From: Schistocephalus solidus
Lineage: Eukaryota; Platyhelminthes; Cestoda; Diphyllobothriidea; Diphyllobothriidae
NCBI GenBank assembly: GCA_017591395.1
Contig: WEDG01000751.1
Coordinates: 92,286 to 156,285 of the forward strand
Length of the DNA: 64,000 nt
Direction of reading: 5' to 3'
A program made the position numbers and the translations under genes. Shown piece by piece: positions 24,440-35,570 of the stretch. Positions within the stretch are counted from its first letter, which is position 1. Each line of letters begins with the position of its first letter. Under the pieces are notes generated by a model. The model saw nothing but the letters and a program-made list of their open reading frames with translations. It was not told the origin of the DNA and made no database searches.

Positions 24440-24940
24440 AGACGTTTCTGGTTTTTCGAAAACAAGGTATCTATATCAGAAAGGATACATTGGACTGTAT
24501 GAAAGGGCTTGGTGATATCTCTGAGGGATCCATTCTCGGAGCGTTATTCTTTATCCTTTATGCTGATTAGAGCCTTCTAGAACTGGACTGCGCTTAGATC
24601 CTGTGCTCCGATGATGTTTAATTCTGGCATGTCATTAAGGACCCGAGCACCCAGAATGCAGACGTTGTCCGAGCGATGGCTTCCAGACTAACTGTTTCCC
24701 AACTGAAAAGATGAGGGTGTATGAACTGAACGGCACGCAGACTTCCATGGAAGCCTCGGTGTTTGAATACAGAACAATATGAAATCATCATCGCAATGAG
24801 TCAAGGCCGCAAAAAACGCCATGGGAGATGTGCGCGCTAACAAAAGGGCTTTCATACCTTTCCACCAATATCTTTTTGTAAAGCCTTCGTCAACTTCGTA
24901 TGACCTCACCCAGTATGTGACCAACATTCGTGGCAGTCAT
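24440..24940 (+). mobile_element. CR1-like reverse transcriptase fragment
   Basis: Translation with several stops gives SEGSILGALFFILYAD, ELDCA and CSDDV, which correspond to the PQGSxxGPxLFxxYxND and FADD regions of CR1/Jockey reverse transcriptases, as in the better copy at 37200-37330. It is old and heavily mutated. Confidence 0.6.
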
Positions 24941-27359
24941 GGTTCGTAAAAGACAGAATATGTCTTGGCATAGGGCAAAGTCACGCAGCGATGCTAGTAT
25001 AGGTTTAAATACCACACTTAGATAGAACGACTTGAACCTTTAAATTTATTCCACCTGTGTTACAAGCAGCAAATAGGTGACTTTATCTTAGTTTACAAGT
25101 TACTGCAGAGCCTTAAGCAAGACAGGTTTCAGTGTCAACTCCACTCATCTGCGTGACCACGCAATGAACCTGTGTTAGCAAATGTTCAGGCTTAATCTCC
25201 ACTCTGAACTCTTCATGCAATGGGTAGTAGAAAAATTAAATTATCTCCCTTAATCATTCGCGGAGACGACGTTCCTTAAGCCCTTCCAGAACCCCCTGGA
25301 ATGATTAAATTTTTCTCTTGTTTTTCCTCGAGGATCTGAACCTTAACTAATAGCACGTCAACCACAGACTGGTTACATGCTGGTTACATTTTTTGAATAG
25401 TATTTTAATAGAGACAATGTTTAAGGTTGCGTGAACAGATGGATAAGACGCAGCGGTATGTACACAACAGGGATTTCACAGATATTGCCTTTAACCTTCA
25501 CCCAATAAACTGAAACCTCAACTTCTAATATCTATGTATTCGTAACTATAAGGAAACAAATAAGAGGAATAATGAGGTACATATGCGAAATATGCGTCTG
25601 GAGTGGCAAACGGTCCCATCATGTCCGTTAGACCCCGGTGCGGATTGCACCACTATGGGCAATTGCAGGAATGGGTTGTAGATTGTGCTGAAGTTAGAGA
25701 GTATGAGTGACGAGCGGCTAGCAAGAGCGGGGGAAGAGGTTGGCGGTAGGGGGGGGGGGGGGGGGGAGGGGGGTGGTGGTTACACCAGCCATCTAAGCTG
25801 ACACACGACCACATAATTCCTGCCAAGGAGCCGCGCAAATTTAACCTTAGTCCATTCAAATATCCCTGCCAAATTCGTCATGTGTTAGAGCACGCATGTG
25901 CTGTTAGATGTAGGGTTAATAACGGGTAGCATACAGCGCATAAATCGTGACCATCTCAAGCGGTCAATGCCAAGTTAACAGAATGACAAGAGTCGCAAGA
26001 AAGTGATATCATAAAGCGAATCTAGTTGTGCAGTTCACTGAAAACTGGAGGTCAAAGCAGAAGGTCCAAGAATTTCAGCTGTGATAGTTCACTTCCTCTT
26101 GGTGGAAGAATCTTAATTTATTACGAGGCTGGAACTAACTTGCATTTACTCTCCTCTCACAAAACTGCCTCAAGTAATTCAGGTTGCCTTCCACTAAATT
26201 ACACGGGTGTTAAATCTTCCCTTGTCCGAACCGAAAGACAAACACCAAAATAAATTTTTACCATAACCCCATCCTTAATTCCAACGCCAACTGTCCACTA
26301 AGCTTAACTCAAAACCTAAATGTAAACCTAGCCCTAACTTCTCTGGTGTCTAGCGCAAAGGCACCTGTAGTAGGTGCGGTTCCCGTGCACACGTCCTGTC
26401 GGGGGCATAAACGCAATCCCTACACGAGTGTACCAGCGTACTACTTAAATCTGCCTACATTCAATTGACTGTAACTTCTTTACATTGCTTATAATTCTTA
26501 CGATTTTCATGTAACAAATTAAGATTTTAAAGGCGTAAACTTATTTTCCTCAAATACAATGATTTGAACTGAACGAAACTGTGATTTGCTCAATGCACTG
26601 CATCCAAAGGCAGTCAGCTCATATGCAGATTAAAATAACCTCATCCAGTCTGCCCAGAGCTTGAAACTATGTACTCCAGCCTTTAGAGAGTTGCACGTGA
26701 AATCAAAAGGAGTTTTTTCACCGCGTTTTCAGATCATAACGTTTTCATTATGGGGCCCCTAGGTATTCTTATACGTCATCTTAAGCCCTGATGCAATATC
26801 CTATAAAATCCTAGGTAGGTCTTAGAACGATTGTAGTGTGCTAACATATGTTTATACCTGCGGCCGAGATGAATCTCACAAGCACGCGCCTTAAGACAAA
26901 GTATCAACGCTCGCTTTTCAACTCTCTCAGATTACATTTTAGTAGATTACATCATCCGAAAACGTTATGTAATTGTAAAAACATGCGCGATCTTCATTAA
27001 CAAAAACGTGTTGCATGTTTTAGTAACAAATAACAATCGAAAGACCATTTAATAGTGATTTAAATTCACGCAAGTGAGGAATCTCACCTAATATTTTTGC
27101 TTTCAAACGAAAACCGCATTAGGTTCTTCAAAAGTGGCAGTCTAAAAGACAACAAAGCGATCAAAAATACAAAGACATCGAATGTGGTGAGAGAGGCAGT
27201 CTGAGATTATAGCCTTTAATGTCAAACCATCAAATGCTTGGTTTAGGGAATATACATCCATCGAATCTGTTCAACTGCTACGGATTACACGGTCTGTTTA
27301 ACTAGGACAATGCTGACTGAATTGGTTTTTTCGAAAAATGTTAGCTTTTGGCAAACTGG
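24941..27359. other. Unique AT-rich sequence
   Basis: No gene recognised. A run of 18 G with further G-rich sequence lies at 25749-25774, and some CCCTAA-like imperfect repeats near 26260-26340. Confidence 0.5.
25749..25774 (+). repeat. Poly-G tract
   Basis: Eighteen consecutive G, one A, then six G. This is a simple repeat; its exact length may be unreliable in assembly. Confidence 0.9.
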
Positions 27360-28800
27360 CTCATTTCAGATTTCAAAAAAGCCCAATTGAAAGGTTGTCA
27401 ATTGTGATTCTCGTGAGAATTCGTTTAAACATACTGATAATTAAAACTGGGTGAACGTTGCTCAATAAAAACGGGCCGTGCGAACTCTTTGGTCACTGAA
27501 TTGCTTCAAAAAATAAAAATATTCCTTTTTTGATTTGTTAACTTTGTGATCGAAGTTCAAGTAACGTATGGGAGTTTAACGAGAAAAAAACAGTAAAAAT
27601 AACTTACATAGCTCCTTTACTGGGACACGGAAATATGAACGTCCCGCACAAGTAATGAAGGTGGACTTCGCATAATTCCAGGAACGGTAGATATTCCCAT
27701 GTGCAAAACCAAACACATGTCTTTACCCAACCCTTCACCGTAATCGTAAACTTAACCCTAAATATACGCCAAATCGTCATCCTTTAGTTAAAACGAACCG
27801 TAACCTTAACGCTAAAGAAACCCTAACTTAACTTAAAGCTTTTTTAACTGCAGCCTTAAAATAACACCCTAACTTAATTCTAACCCTAGCTACATATTAA
27901 GCACTATTTTATCTGGAATTTGGTGCAAACAGAGCTTAATCGTGATATGCAGGATAAGTAGAGTTGTAGTAAGTAATCTGACAGTAATTTGTATTGCATT
28001 ATAGATTTTCGCTGTCCACGAGTGCGTTTATGCCGTTTAAATCCGATTTGGGACTTTGAGTCACTACAATATAGCCTTAGAGGTTACAACTCAAAGTTAA
28101 TAAAGCTAGTGGAACAATGGAGTTCCGTTTTCCAGGTCTGCAGGGGATAAATGAACAATTCTTCCCACCACCACTTAATTATTATGCTACTAATGGGAAT
28201 ATCAACAATATTACCTCTACTAGCTGCATGTATATGTACCAGTAGTGTCAATATTAATACTAAGATTAAATTATTATCGTTTTCGCAACACTTCGATTTG
28301 GCGAGTGGTAGTACGACTTCGATGCTGTTAGGTAATGATAGACTTACGACTGCAAAAATATGCAGTCGTTGGTCACTGAATTGCTTCAAAAAATAAAAAT
28401 ATTCCTTTTTTGATTTGTAAACTTTGTGATCGAAGTTCAAGTAATCGAAGGGAGTTAACGAGATAAATAAGTAAAGATGACTTACATAGCCCTTTAATGG
28501 GACACGGAAATATGAACGTCCCGCACAAGTAATGAAGGTGGACTTCCTATAATTCCAGGAAAGGTAGATATGCCGGTGTGCAAAACCTAACACATGTCTT
28601 TACCCAACCCTTCACCGTAGTCGTAACCTTAACCCTAAATATCCGCCAAATCATCATCCTATAGTTAAAACGAATCACAACCTAAACGCTAAAGAAACCC
28701 AAACGTAAAATGAACCATAACCTTAACGCTAAAGAAACCCTAACTTCACGCCATTTTAAACGCAGCCTTACAATAACAACCCAACCTAACTCTAATCCAA
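27360..28800. repeat. Copy of 4818-5820 with local tandem duplication
   Basis: 27360-28370 repeats 4818-5820 in direct orientation. The end (28371-28600) repeats about 27490-27720 of itself, starting at the GTTGGTCACTGAATTGCTTC join. The 169-codon minus frame across this join is not kept in the other copy and is not called. Confidence 0.7.
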
Positions 28801-28949
28801 GCTGCAAAGTAAGCACAATTTTCCCTGGAATTTGGTGTTAACGTAGGTTAATCGTGAGTGGATCCTGTTCTGATATCATTTAGCCACATTTACCGAAAAC
28901 ATTAGGTACAAGGAAGTACACACACCTGATATTCTGACACCATACCACA

Positions 28950-29160
28950 ACACTTACAGGGCGTGGCCGGTACCGAGCAGCGCGAGTTCAAGTATGCACA
29001 AGTAGACACGAAATGCCGCAGGTATAACATGTGAAGGTAAAGGACAGACTTTTCATAAGTATTGAGCTTCGTTTGTTTTTCTCGAAGGCACTCACCGAAA
29101 ACTGTCATAGCACCACTCATGCGGCTTAACGTTTTGTCTATTTATTTTCGGAGTATAAAT
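28950..29160 (+). promoter_or_regulatory. Upstream region and TATA box of peptide gene 3
   Basis: The TATA box GAGTATAAATA is at 29151-29161, about 40 nt before the ATG. The 200 nt before it resemble 17880-18090 upstream of gene 2 (shared pieces such as GTACCGA and the CGGCGGGTAAAATG-like block). The surrounding 5' flank does not match, so this is a selectively recognisable promoter-proximal block. Confidence 0.55.
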
Positions 29161-29192
29161 AACGAAATTTCATACGCCAACCGTGATTTCTA

Positions 29193-30844
29193 ATGATGAT
29201 TGCGGTATTCGTACTGGGCGTTGTTGGGCTGCTTCTCATGAATGCTGTCTCGGGTAGGTCCTTTGTTGCTATTTCTTGTCGAATAACCATAAGTGGACTG
29301 ATGTATCAACAGTCACTGTAGCGCTTATTTCTAATTTGCAAAAAATACGTAAGATCAGACATACATTTTCACTTTTGTCAAGAACTTGGTACTGAGAGCA
29401 TCGCCTTATAGGATTTAGCAATACTATCAGATTCATAATTGACGGTTGTTTGATTAGGCTGCACCAAATAACATAAAAGTAATTCCTTTTGGCAACACTG
29501 CATCGAAGTTGACGTTTTTCTTAAAAAAAGTCTTTTTTAGAGCTCAGAGCCTTATCTACCCTCTGTATCATCTATCGCCATCTGTTTTTTCAGCAGAATG
29601 AATAATTGAAAATTCATGTGCAGTGATCTGTTGGCTTTTCGAAACTATTATATCCGCAGTCAAATAATATGCCACCAGATAGAAAACCTCTGGATGCACA
29701 TTGTGCATAGGCCTTGCAGAACGCATTTAGAAACTGGATAATTAGTGGGCCAACGCACTGGAGTCCATCGGCACACTATTTGACCAAATGTCTCCAATTA
29801 TTGCATCTGACTCAAGTTTAACCGGATAGGTAATTGCCTATAGGTGGCCTCTACCAAATATTCGGCGCCAGATTGCTTCGGAAGCCCATGGATCAGTGTG
29901 CGCTTATCGCTTTATTACCAAGTGTCGGTATTGCTGCTTTTGGCAGGAAAGTACTTCTTTCGACGTCGGTGGTCATCAGTATATATGATCCAAACATTCA
30001 GACCATAGCACTCTATGGATCGTTGGACAGTTTTTTTGAGAATTTGGTGAAGGGGCTGAACTTTATAAAAAAAGGTGCCTTCATGCACCCCTTTGAGCAA
30101 TATCTAAAATGTTTCTGACTTATGGTGGACGGTAAATAAATCTTCACCACTAACACCTAGGTCCTTCGACCCTTCCGTTACACACGGCATTTCACGACTA
30201 AATAAGCTGGTATTATAACGCAAATTAAGTTGCTCTGTAACCTAAAAATCTGCCCCAAGTCATGAGAGGCCTCGGTTTTAATATGTTGGCGGGGAAATTC
30301 ATCAGTCTTTTTGAAGTCCAATCTGAACTCGATTTAAAGACACAATTTGTAGACACATTTGCATTATTTATCTTTTGTAAGACCCAATTAAGCTAGTTTA
30401 ATTAAAACTAAACATTTGACGGTATTAGGAGTTGTCAATATATTAAGGACTTTCTCTTAGTAGCTTGGGAATATTGAACGAGTTTTTTTGTCTTACCTGA
30501 AAAAAACTAATAAATGTATACTAAAATTAAAGTCAGAGTAAGTTGAGGCTTTTCGTTTAAGGTTGCAATGTCCTTTCAATTTAAGAAGCCAGTAAACCTG
30601 AACGTTTTTAAATACAGATATTTATTAAATGTATAAAATATTTTTGTTACTAGGTCAGGAAACTTGCAAAGCCGAGGGAGAATTCTGCAGTAAGACAGTT
30701 TTTCATAGATGTTGTGGCAAACTTGTCTGTGATTTGGAATGGTTTGGCAGTGGAAAATGCGTTAAATGTCTCGAGAAAGGAAACTTTTGCTTCCACGACA
30801 GCGAGTGCTGCAGCAAGCGGTGTTCATGGCTATCCTGCAAGTAG
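29193..30844 (+). CDS. Secreted double-knottin peptide gene 3 (two exons)
   Basis: Exon 1 is 29193-29253 (61 nt: MMIAVFVLGVVGLLLMNAVS plus one base; donor GTAGGT). Exon 2 is 30654-30844 after a TTTTTGTTACTAG acceptor. The phase-1 intron is 1.4 kb. The product is 83 residues with all 12 cysteines in the double inhibitor-cystine-knot spacing. A possible AATAAA is at 30975. Exon 2 is the intact relative of the damaged copies at 4174 and 16738, which lack exon 1. The signal peptide is unlike that of genes 1 and 2, while the mature part is close. Confidence 0.85.
29834..30118 (+). other. Diverged intronic ORF of gene 3
   Basis: A 94-codon frame in the sense direction within the intron, about 0.6 kb after exon 1. 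It aligns in register with 18692-18940 for about 60 residues (CALIALLPSVGIAAFGRKV against CALLSLYPSVSIAVLGRAV) without gaps or stops. No known domain. Confidence 0.3.
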
Positions 30845-31625
30845 GACCCACGAGGTCACCATACCCGTCATCACGTCATCATACCCGTTTATTCTGTTGA
30901 TTTAACATTCATCGTCATGTTCTCAACAATAACATTTCTGATTTCAAATCAAAACCATGCCTTTCAAGCCTAAAAATAAATTACCTGTATCATGAGAATT
31001 ATCTATCCGTTCGGAAATTTTCTGTTAGATTATTGTCTTTTAGGCTAACTGGACGCGTGAGCTGCGTATGTTCATGTAGGCATTTAGATGTTGGGCATGG
31101 CTTCTTGCGGTCACTGGTTCCGCTGTTAAGTGCTAGCTAGTTAAACTCATAGGCGCGCTTCATCGATTGGACGTGCTGCAAGGGTCTTGAATCTACTGCT
31201 CGAATGAAAAATTGTGTCTGCATTTATGGAGCAGTAAGATACCCCGAGGCCTTAAAAAGACCGCAAAACTCTAAACAACGTCATTGTACGAAAGCACCTG
31301 CCTTACATTTGAACGTATCCTAAATGAGCTTAGGTATCACTCTGTCTTGTTGTCGTGTTGAACCAGGTTGATTATGGGCCTGTTGGAGAAGGAAAGAGCG
31401 AAGTATTAAGAAGATGTTTATATTTTACTTATAGCATTTGCTGTCCGAGACACACAAACCGTATCGCTCCTTATTGTCAGAATCAGAAATCAACACAAAA
31501 TTTCAGTCTCCTTCAAGTAACTGCCGATTTTTTTCATCCGAAATACATGAAAAGTTACCAGCGATAAACAAAGGAAAAAATCCAGAAAACGGTAGGTTTC
31601 CTGAAATACAGCAGGAACTTGAGCT
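30213..31625. repeat. Exon-2 region and flank shared with 3738-4660 and 15950-17340
   Basis: The match to the two truncated gene copies starts near 30213 and runs through exon 2 into the 3' flank. Their loss of exon 1 is explained by this boundary. Confidence 0.75.
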
Positions 31626-31811
31626 ACTTAACACACACCACACATACACTGAGCAGACCGCGTGGTCTGGTGTAATCGTCGGATTGGCAGCCTTCCAAGC
31701 CACGGTTTCTAGGACAACGTGATTTTATCAGGTGCATTATGATGATTGTGAGGGTGTTGTCTAAGTATTAGTGAAGATTGTGTAAACTGCTGTGGCTTAG
31801 CCTCTGGTGGT

Positions 31812-32570
31812 TTAGCACAGGTTGTCGTGGAGGCACTGGTTCACCAGCCTCCGTGCGAAGTATTCGCAGGTGACCGACCAGGCCGATGCGTGAGTTGAAG
31901 TTGCGGGCGCATTGTAGGCAGGATAAATCGGTAGAGGCCGGGGGATGTCATTCATGGTAGTGGGGGTGGCATTGGTGGTAAGAATGGCAGGAGCGGAGGG
32001 TGTGCATTGTGTATAGGTGTTGTTGGCATTGCGGTAAATTCCGCTGTCATGGATGCGCGTGGGACCGAAGAGGGTCATGTGATGAGTCAATGCGCGAGGA
32101 CAGTGAGGACAGTTGAGGCGACGATCTCTAATGTGTGTTGGTGCTCCAGGCAATGGCTCATCAGTCTCTGTACGATGGATTCGTAAGTGAACGAAAAGGC
32201 CGATGCGTGAGGTGAACGTGCGGTCACATTGAGGAGAGTTTAGGAGAGAGTCCCCATCGCTGATGGTGGTGGTGGTAGTGAAGGCGAAGGTGGTGGTGGT
32301 TGCGGTGATGGGGGTAACAGGTGATGAGTAGAGGGATGTGGTCTCTATGATGGTGGGAGTAATGGAATAGATGCAAGGAGCGAGGGTGGGGGTGTCAAAA
32401 GGAGGGTTGGCAGAATTTGACGTAGAAATTGGAATTGTCGGATTGTTGGTGCATTGCGTCCGAATATGTTCAACCAGGCCGATTCGCGCGCGGAAGATGC
32501 GTTGACAGCGCGGGCATCTTGGCAGGGCCTGGGCATCGACGATGTTGGTCCGGGGCACTGGTGACTTCAT
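31812..32570 (-). pseudogene. LINE zinc-finger region (L1)
   Basis: A 252-codon frame. A first finger is CPRCQRIF..H..TQC (C2HC type); then CDRTFTSRIGLFVHLRIH (C2H2), then CPHCPRALTHHMTLF with a damaged first His. Ser/Thr/Pro-rich linkers join them, and repeated HRTETDEPLPGAPTH-type spacers follow. A frameshift near 31950 spoils the next finger. It follows the post-polymerase region directly and is part of the same element, not a separate transcription factor. Confidence 0.8.
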
Positions 32571-33149
32571 GCCACTCTTTTGGCCTTGGCAGCGGTGATC
32601 CGGTTGGCCTCATAGATTGCTGAACCAGTCCACACGGATCATCTCCACGCCGGCCTTTCCTAGGAGAAGTCCTCCCAGGTGACCGGGTTGATTTGCAGTT
32701 GCTTCAGTGATTTCTTCAAAGTGTCCTTGTAGCGTCGTTTTTGTCCTCCCTGTCGGCGAGAGCCCGTGGCGACATCTTCGTAGAAATGTCGTTTGGGTAG
32801 TCGCTCGTCGTCCATTCTCATCAGGTGGCCGCTCCATCGCAGTTGTACATGCCTCAGCATGGCGTGGATACTGAGGATTCCGGTCCGCTCTATGACTTCC
32901 ATGTCCGGGATCCTGTCTTGCCATCTCAGCTTTAGTATACTCTGGAGGCAGATGAGATGAAAGTTATCCAGTTTCCTGGCTTGGTTAAGTAGATGGTAAA
33001 GGTCTCCACTCCATAAAGGAGTGTCGTCAAGACGACGGCCTTGTACATCTTCAGTTTGGTGTTCAGGTGAATACCGTGGCTATTCCACACGGAGGCCTGC
33101 AGCCGGACGAAGGCTTGACTAGCTTTGAGAGGCCCATTGGCCAACCTCG

Positions 33150-34794
33150 TCATCAATTCTCGTGTTGCGTTACAGCGCGCTTCCTAGATAAGCGAAGATG
33201 TCCATGTTTTGAGTTGAGCACCGTTGAGATTGATTCGAGTAGCATTGTATTCCACGCTGGGTGGCGGCCGGTGCATAACAACCGTTTGGCTGTACTGATT
33301 GTTAATCCAAAATCAGCGCAGCCTGCGGCAAAAAGGTCCATACTCCTTTGCATGTCCTCCTCCGTCACGGTGTTAAGGGACGCAGTCGTCCACGAATAGC
33401 ATGTCATTGACTGTAGTCGTAGACACGCGCGTTGATGCCTGCATACGCCAATTGTTGAGAAGGTGTCCGTCAGTTCTGACGACGATGCGGATCCCAGGCT
33501 GTTCATCATGTTAGGCGTCCATCAACATAGCCAAGAACATGAAACGGAACAGGGTGGGAGCTAATACGCAGCCCTGCTTCACTCCATTGGTCACTGCGAA
33601 TGCTTCGGATTCCGTCCAGTTGTCAGTGACGCGAACCGTCATCCCATCATGAAGCTGACGCACCATGTGCGTGAACCGCTCAGGACAGCCAAATTTCTGC
33701 ATAACTTTCCACAGTCCGTCACAATTCACCGTGACAAAGGCTTTCGTCAGATCCACGAAGATAGTTTATAGGTGAGTTCGCATCTCCTTGCACTTCTCTT
33801 GTAGCTGGCGGGCGGCAAAGATCATATCGGTTGTTCCGCGCTGTCAGTGGAAGCCACATTGGCTTTCCGGGAGCAGACCTTGCTCTAGGTGACCGTTCAG
33901 ACGATTGAGAAGGATACGAGCGAAGATATTCCCGGCCAAGTTGAGTAACGCGATGCCTCTGTGATTATCACAGAGTTGCCGGTTCTCCTTTCGTTTGTAG
34001 AGATGGACGATGGTCGCGTCTTTGAAATCCTGAGGAACTTGTCCTTGGCGTCACATAACCTGGAAGAGTCTAGTGAGTTCTGCCATTTGCCGGGGCCTAC
34101 CGTGCTTGTAGAATTCCGGTGGGATTGCGTCGGAACCCGGTGTTTTACCACTGGAAATCTGCTGCACGGCCCGGATGGTTTCTGGTAGGAAAGGCGGCAG
34201 ATCCAGGTCATTGCTCGTGTCCACTTGAGGAAGCCGGCCAATGGCAGCATCGGAGACGGATTTTGAGCAATTAAGGACACTTCTGAAGTGCTCGACCCAA
34301 CGCTTCAGAATTTGCGATCTCTCTGTCAGCAGTGTTGTGCCCTCAGAGCTGAGCAGCGGTGCGGTCCCCTTGATACGCGGGCCGTAGATGGCCTTGATGG
34401 CTTTGAAACAGTTTTTAATTTCATTGCGGTCCGCATACCCCCAGATTTCCTCAGCCTTTCGGATCATCCAGGCATCCTGCATCTCCCGCAGCCGTTGCTG
34501 TACAAGGCGCCGGCATCTGAAAAAGGCTGCTTTGGTGGAGTCAGTCCGGAGGTCCATGTAGACTTTGTGTAGTCCATTCTTCTCCGCGAGTAGGTTGCTG
34601 ATTTCGGCGTCATTATCGTCAAACCAGTCCTGGTGTTGACGGCGTGCGCGTCCGAGGACTGCGAGGGCGGTGGACTGGATGACATTTCGCAGTTGACACC
34701 ATCGTGTCTCCACGGTAGCATTATCAGCTGGAGCATACAGGTCCTGCAGTTTCTCGGTTATTTGGTTACTGAAATCAAAACAGTGAGCAGGCAA
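33150..34794 (-). pseudogene. LINE reverse transcriptase (L1), broken
   Basis: Frame pieces 34794-34051, 33756-33511 and 33509-33153 hold the pre-polymerase region, the SSGKTPGSDAIPPEF motif, VDLTKAF, and GVKQGCVLAPTLF. The FADD motif is disrupted near 33390. A TAA lies in a CTGTAACGC context near 33175, also found in the copies at 44710 and 48030. Confidence 0.75.
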
Positions 34795-35570
34795 ATTTAA
34801 AAAAAGAGCATTTAACTTATCTGGCGGCCTCTTACATAAAGGCTTTCGTCAGGGGTTGCAGTCGGAGCCTCATCTGGGAGATAATGATGTGGTAATCTGT
34901 CCAACCATCGGCATCGTGGATCGCCTTGGTTACCAACACATCCTGTCGATCTCGCCTCCGGACGAGAACATTGTCCAGCAGATGCCAGCGCCGCGACCGA
35001 GGGTGCATCTACGTGGCCTTCCCCCACGTCGGAAGGCGAATAAGGTGTTGGTCAGCAGGGGAGAGATTTTCCGCACACGTTTGCAGAAGAAGGAGGCTTT
35101 CATCTTTACAGCTACGGAGACCGTGGGGACCCAGCACTCCCTGCCAGGCAGCGTGGCCCGTCCCGACGTGGGCGTTGAAGTCACCAAAGGAAATTTAACT
35201 TGTGCACCTTCGGTACAGTCGCCCCTAGGACGTGCAGGTCCTCGTAGAATTCGTCCTTCACCGCATCGGACCTCGTCATTGTGGAGCGTAGGCACTGATG
35301 ATGGTGGCGAACTGGTCTCCCTTAAGAGGCAGGCGGAGGCTCATCAGGCGTTCATTGATACCCTGCGGCAGACCGGACAGACGTCCCATGATGTCATTCC
35401 GGTTGGCAAAGGCGACATCAGCTTCGCGTCGCTCTGCCTTTGGCCAGCCGCTCCAGAAAAAGGTGCAGCCGGCACCCACCTCCTCCAGCTGACCCAGCTC
35501 AGAGAATCGGGTCTCGCTGAGAGTAGCAATGTTCACATTGTAGCACGCCAGTTCCCGAGAAACTAGCGGC

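Larger units (their letters stand above)
31630..35568 (-). mobile_element. RTE-type LINE with C-terminal zinc fingers (L1)
   Basis: On the minus strand the order is endonuclease (35568-34850), reverse transcriptase (34794-33150), a conserved region after the polymerase (33156-32610), zinc fingers (32570-31812) and a cut tail. Motifs include IATLSETRFSELGQLEE, YAPQ at the ATGA lesion, GKTPGSDAIPPEF, GVKQGCVLAPTLF and a GHLMRMDDERLP block. Frames are broken in several places. The 5' end stops at 35568, where a CR1-like LINE begins on the other strand. Confidence 0.85.

Noticed and set aside
28084..28593. 169-codon minus-strand frame
   Set aside because: It spans a local tandem duplication and is not open in the homologous copy at 4995-5811.
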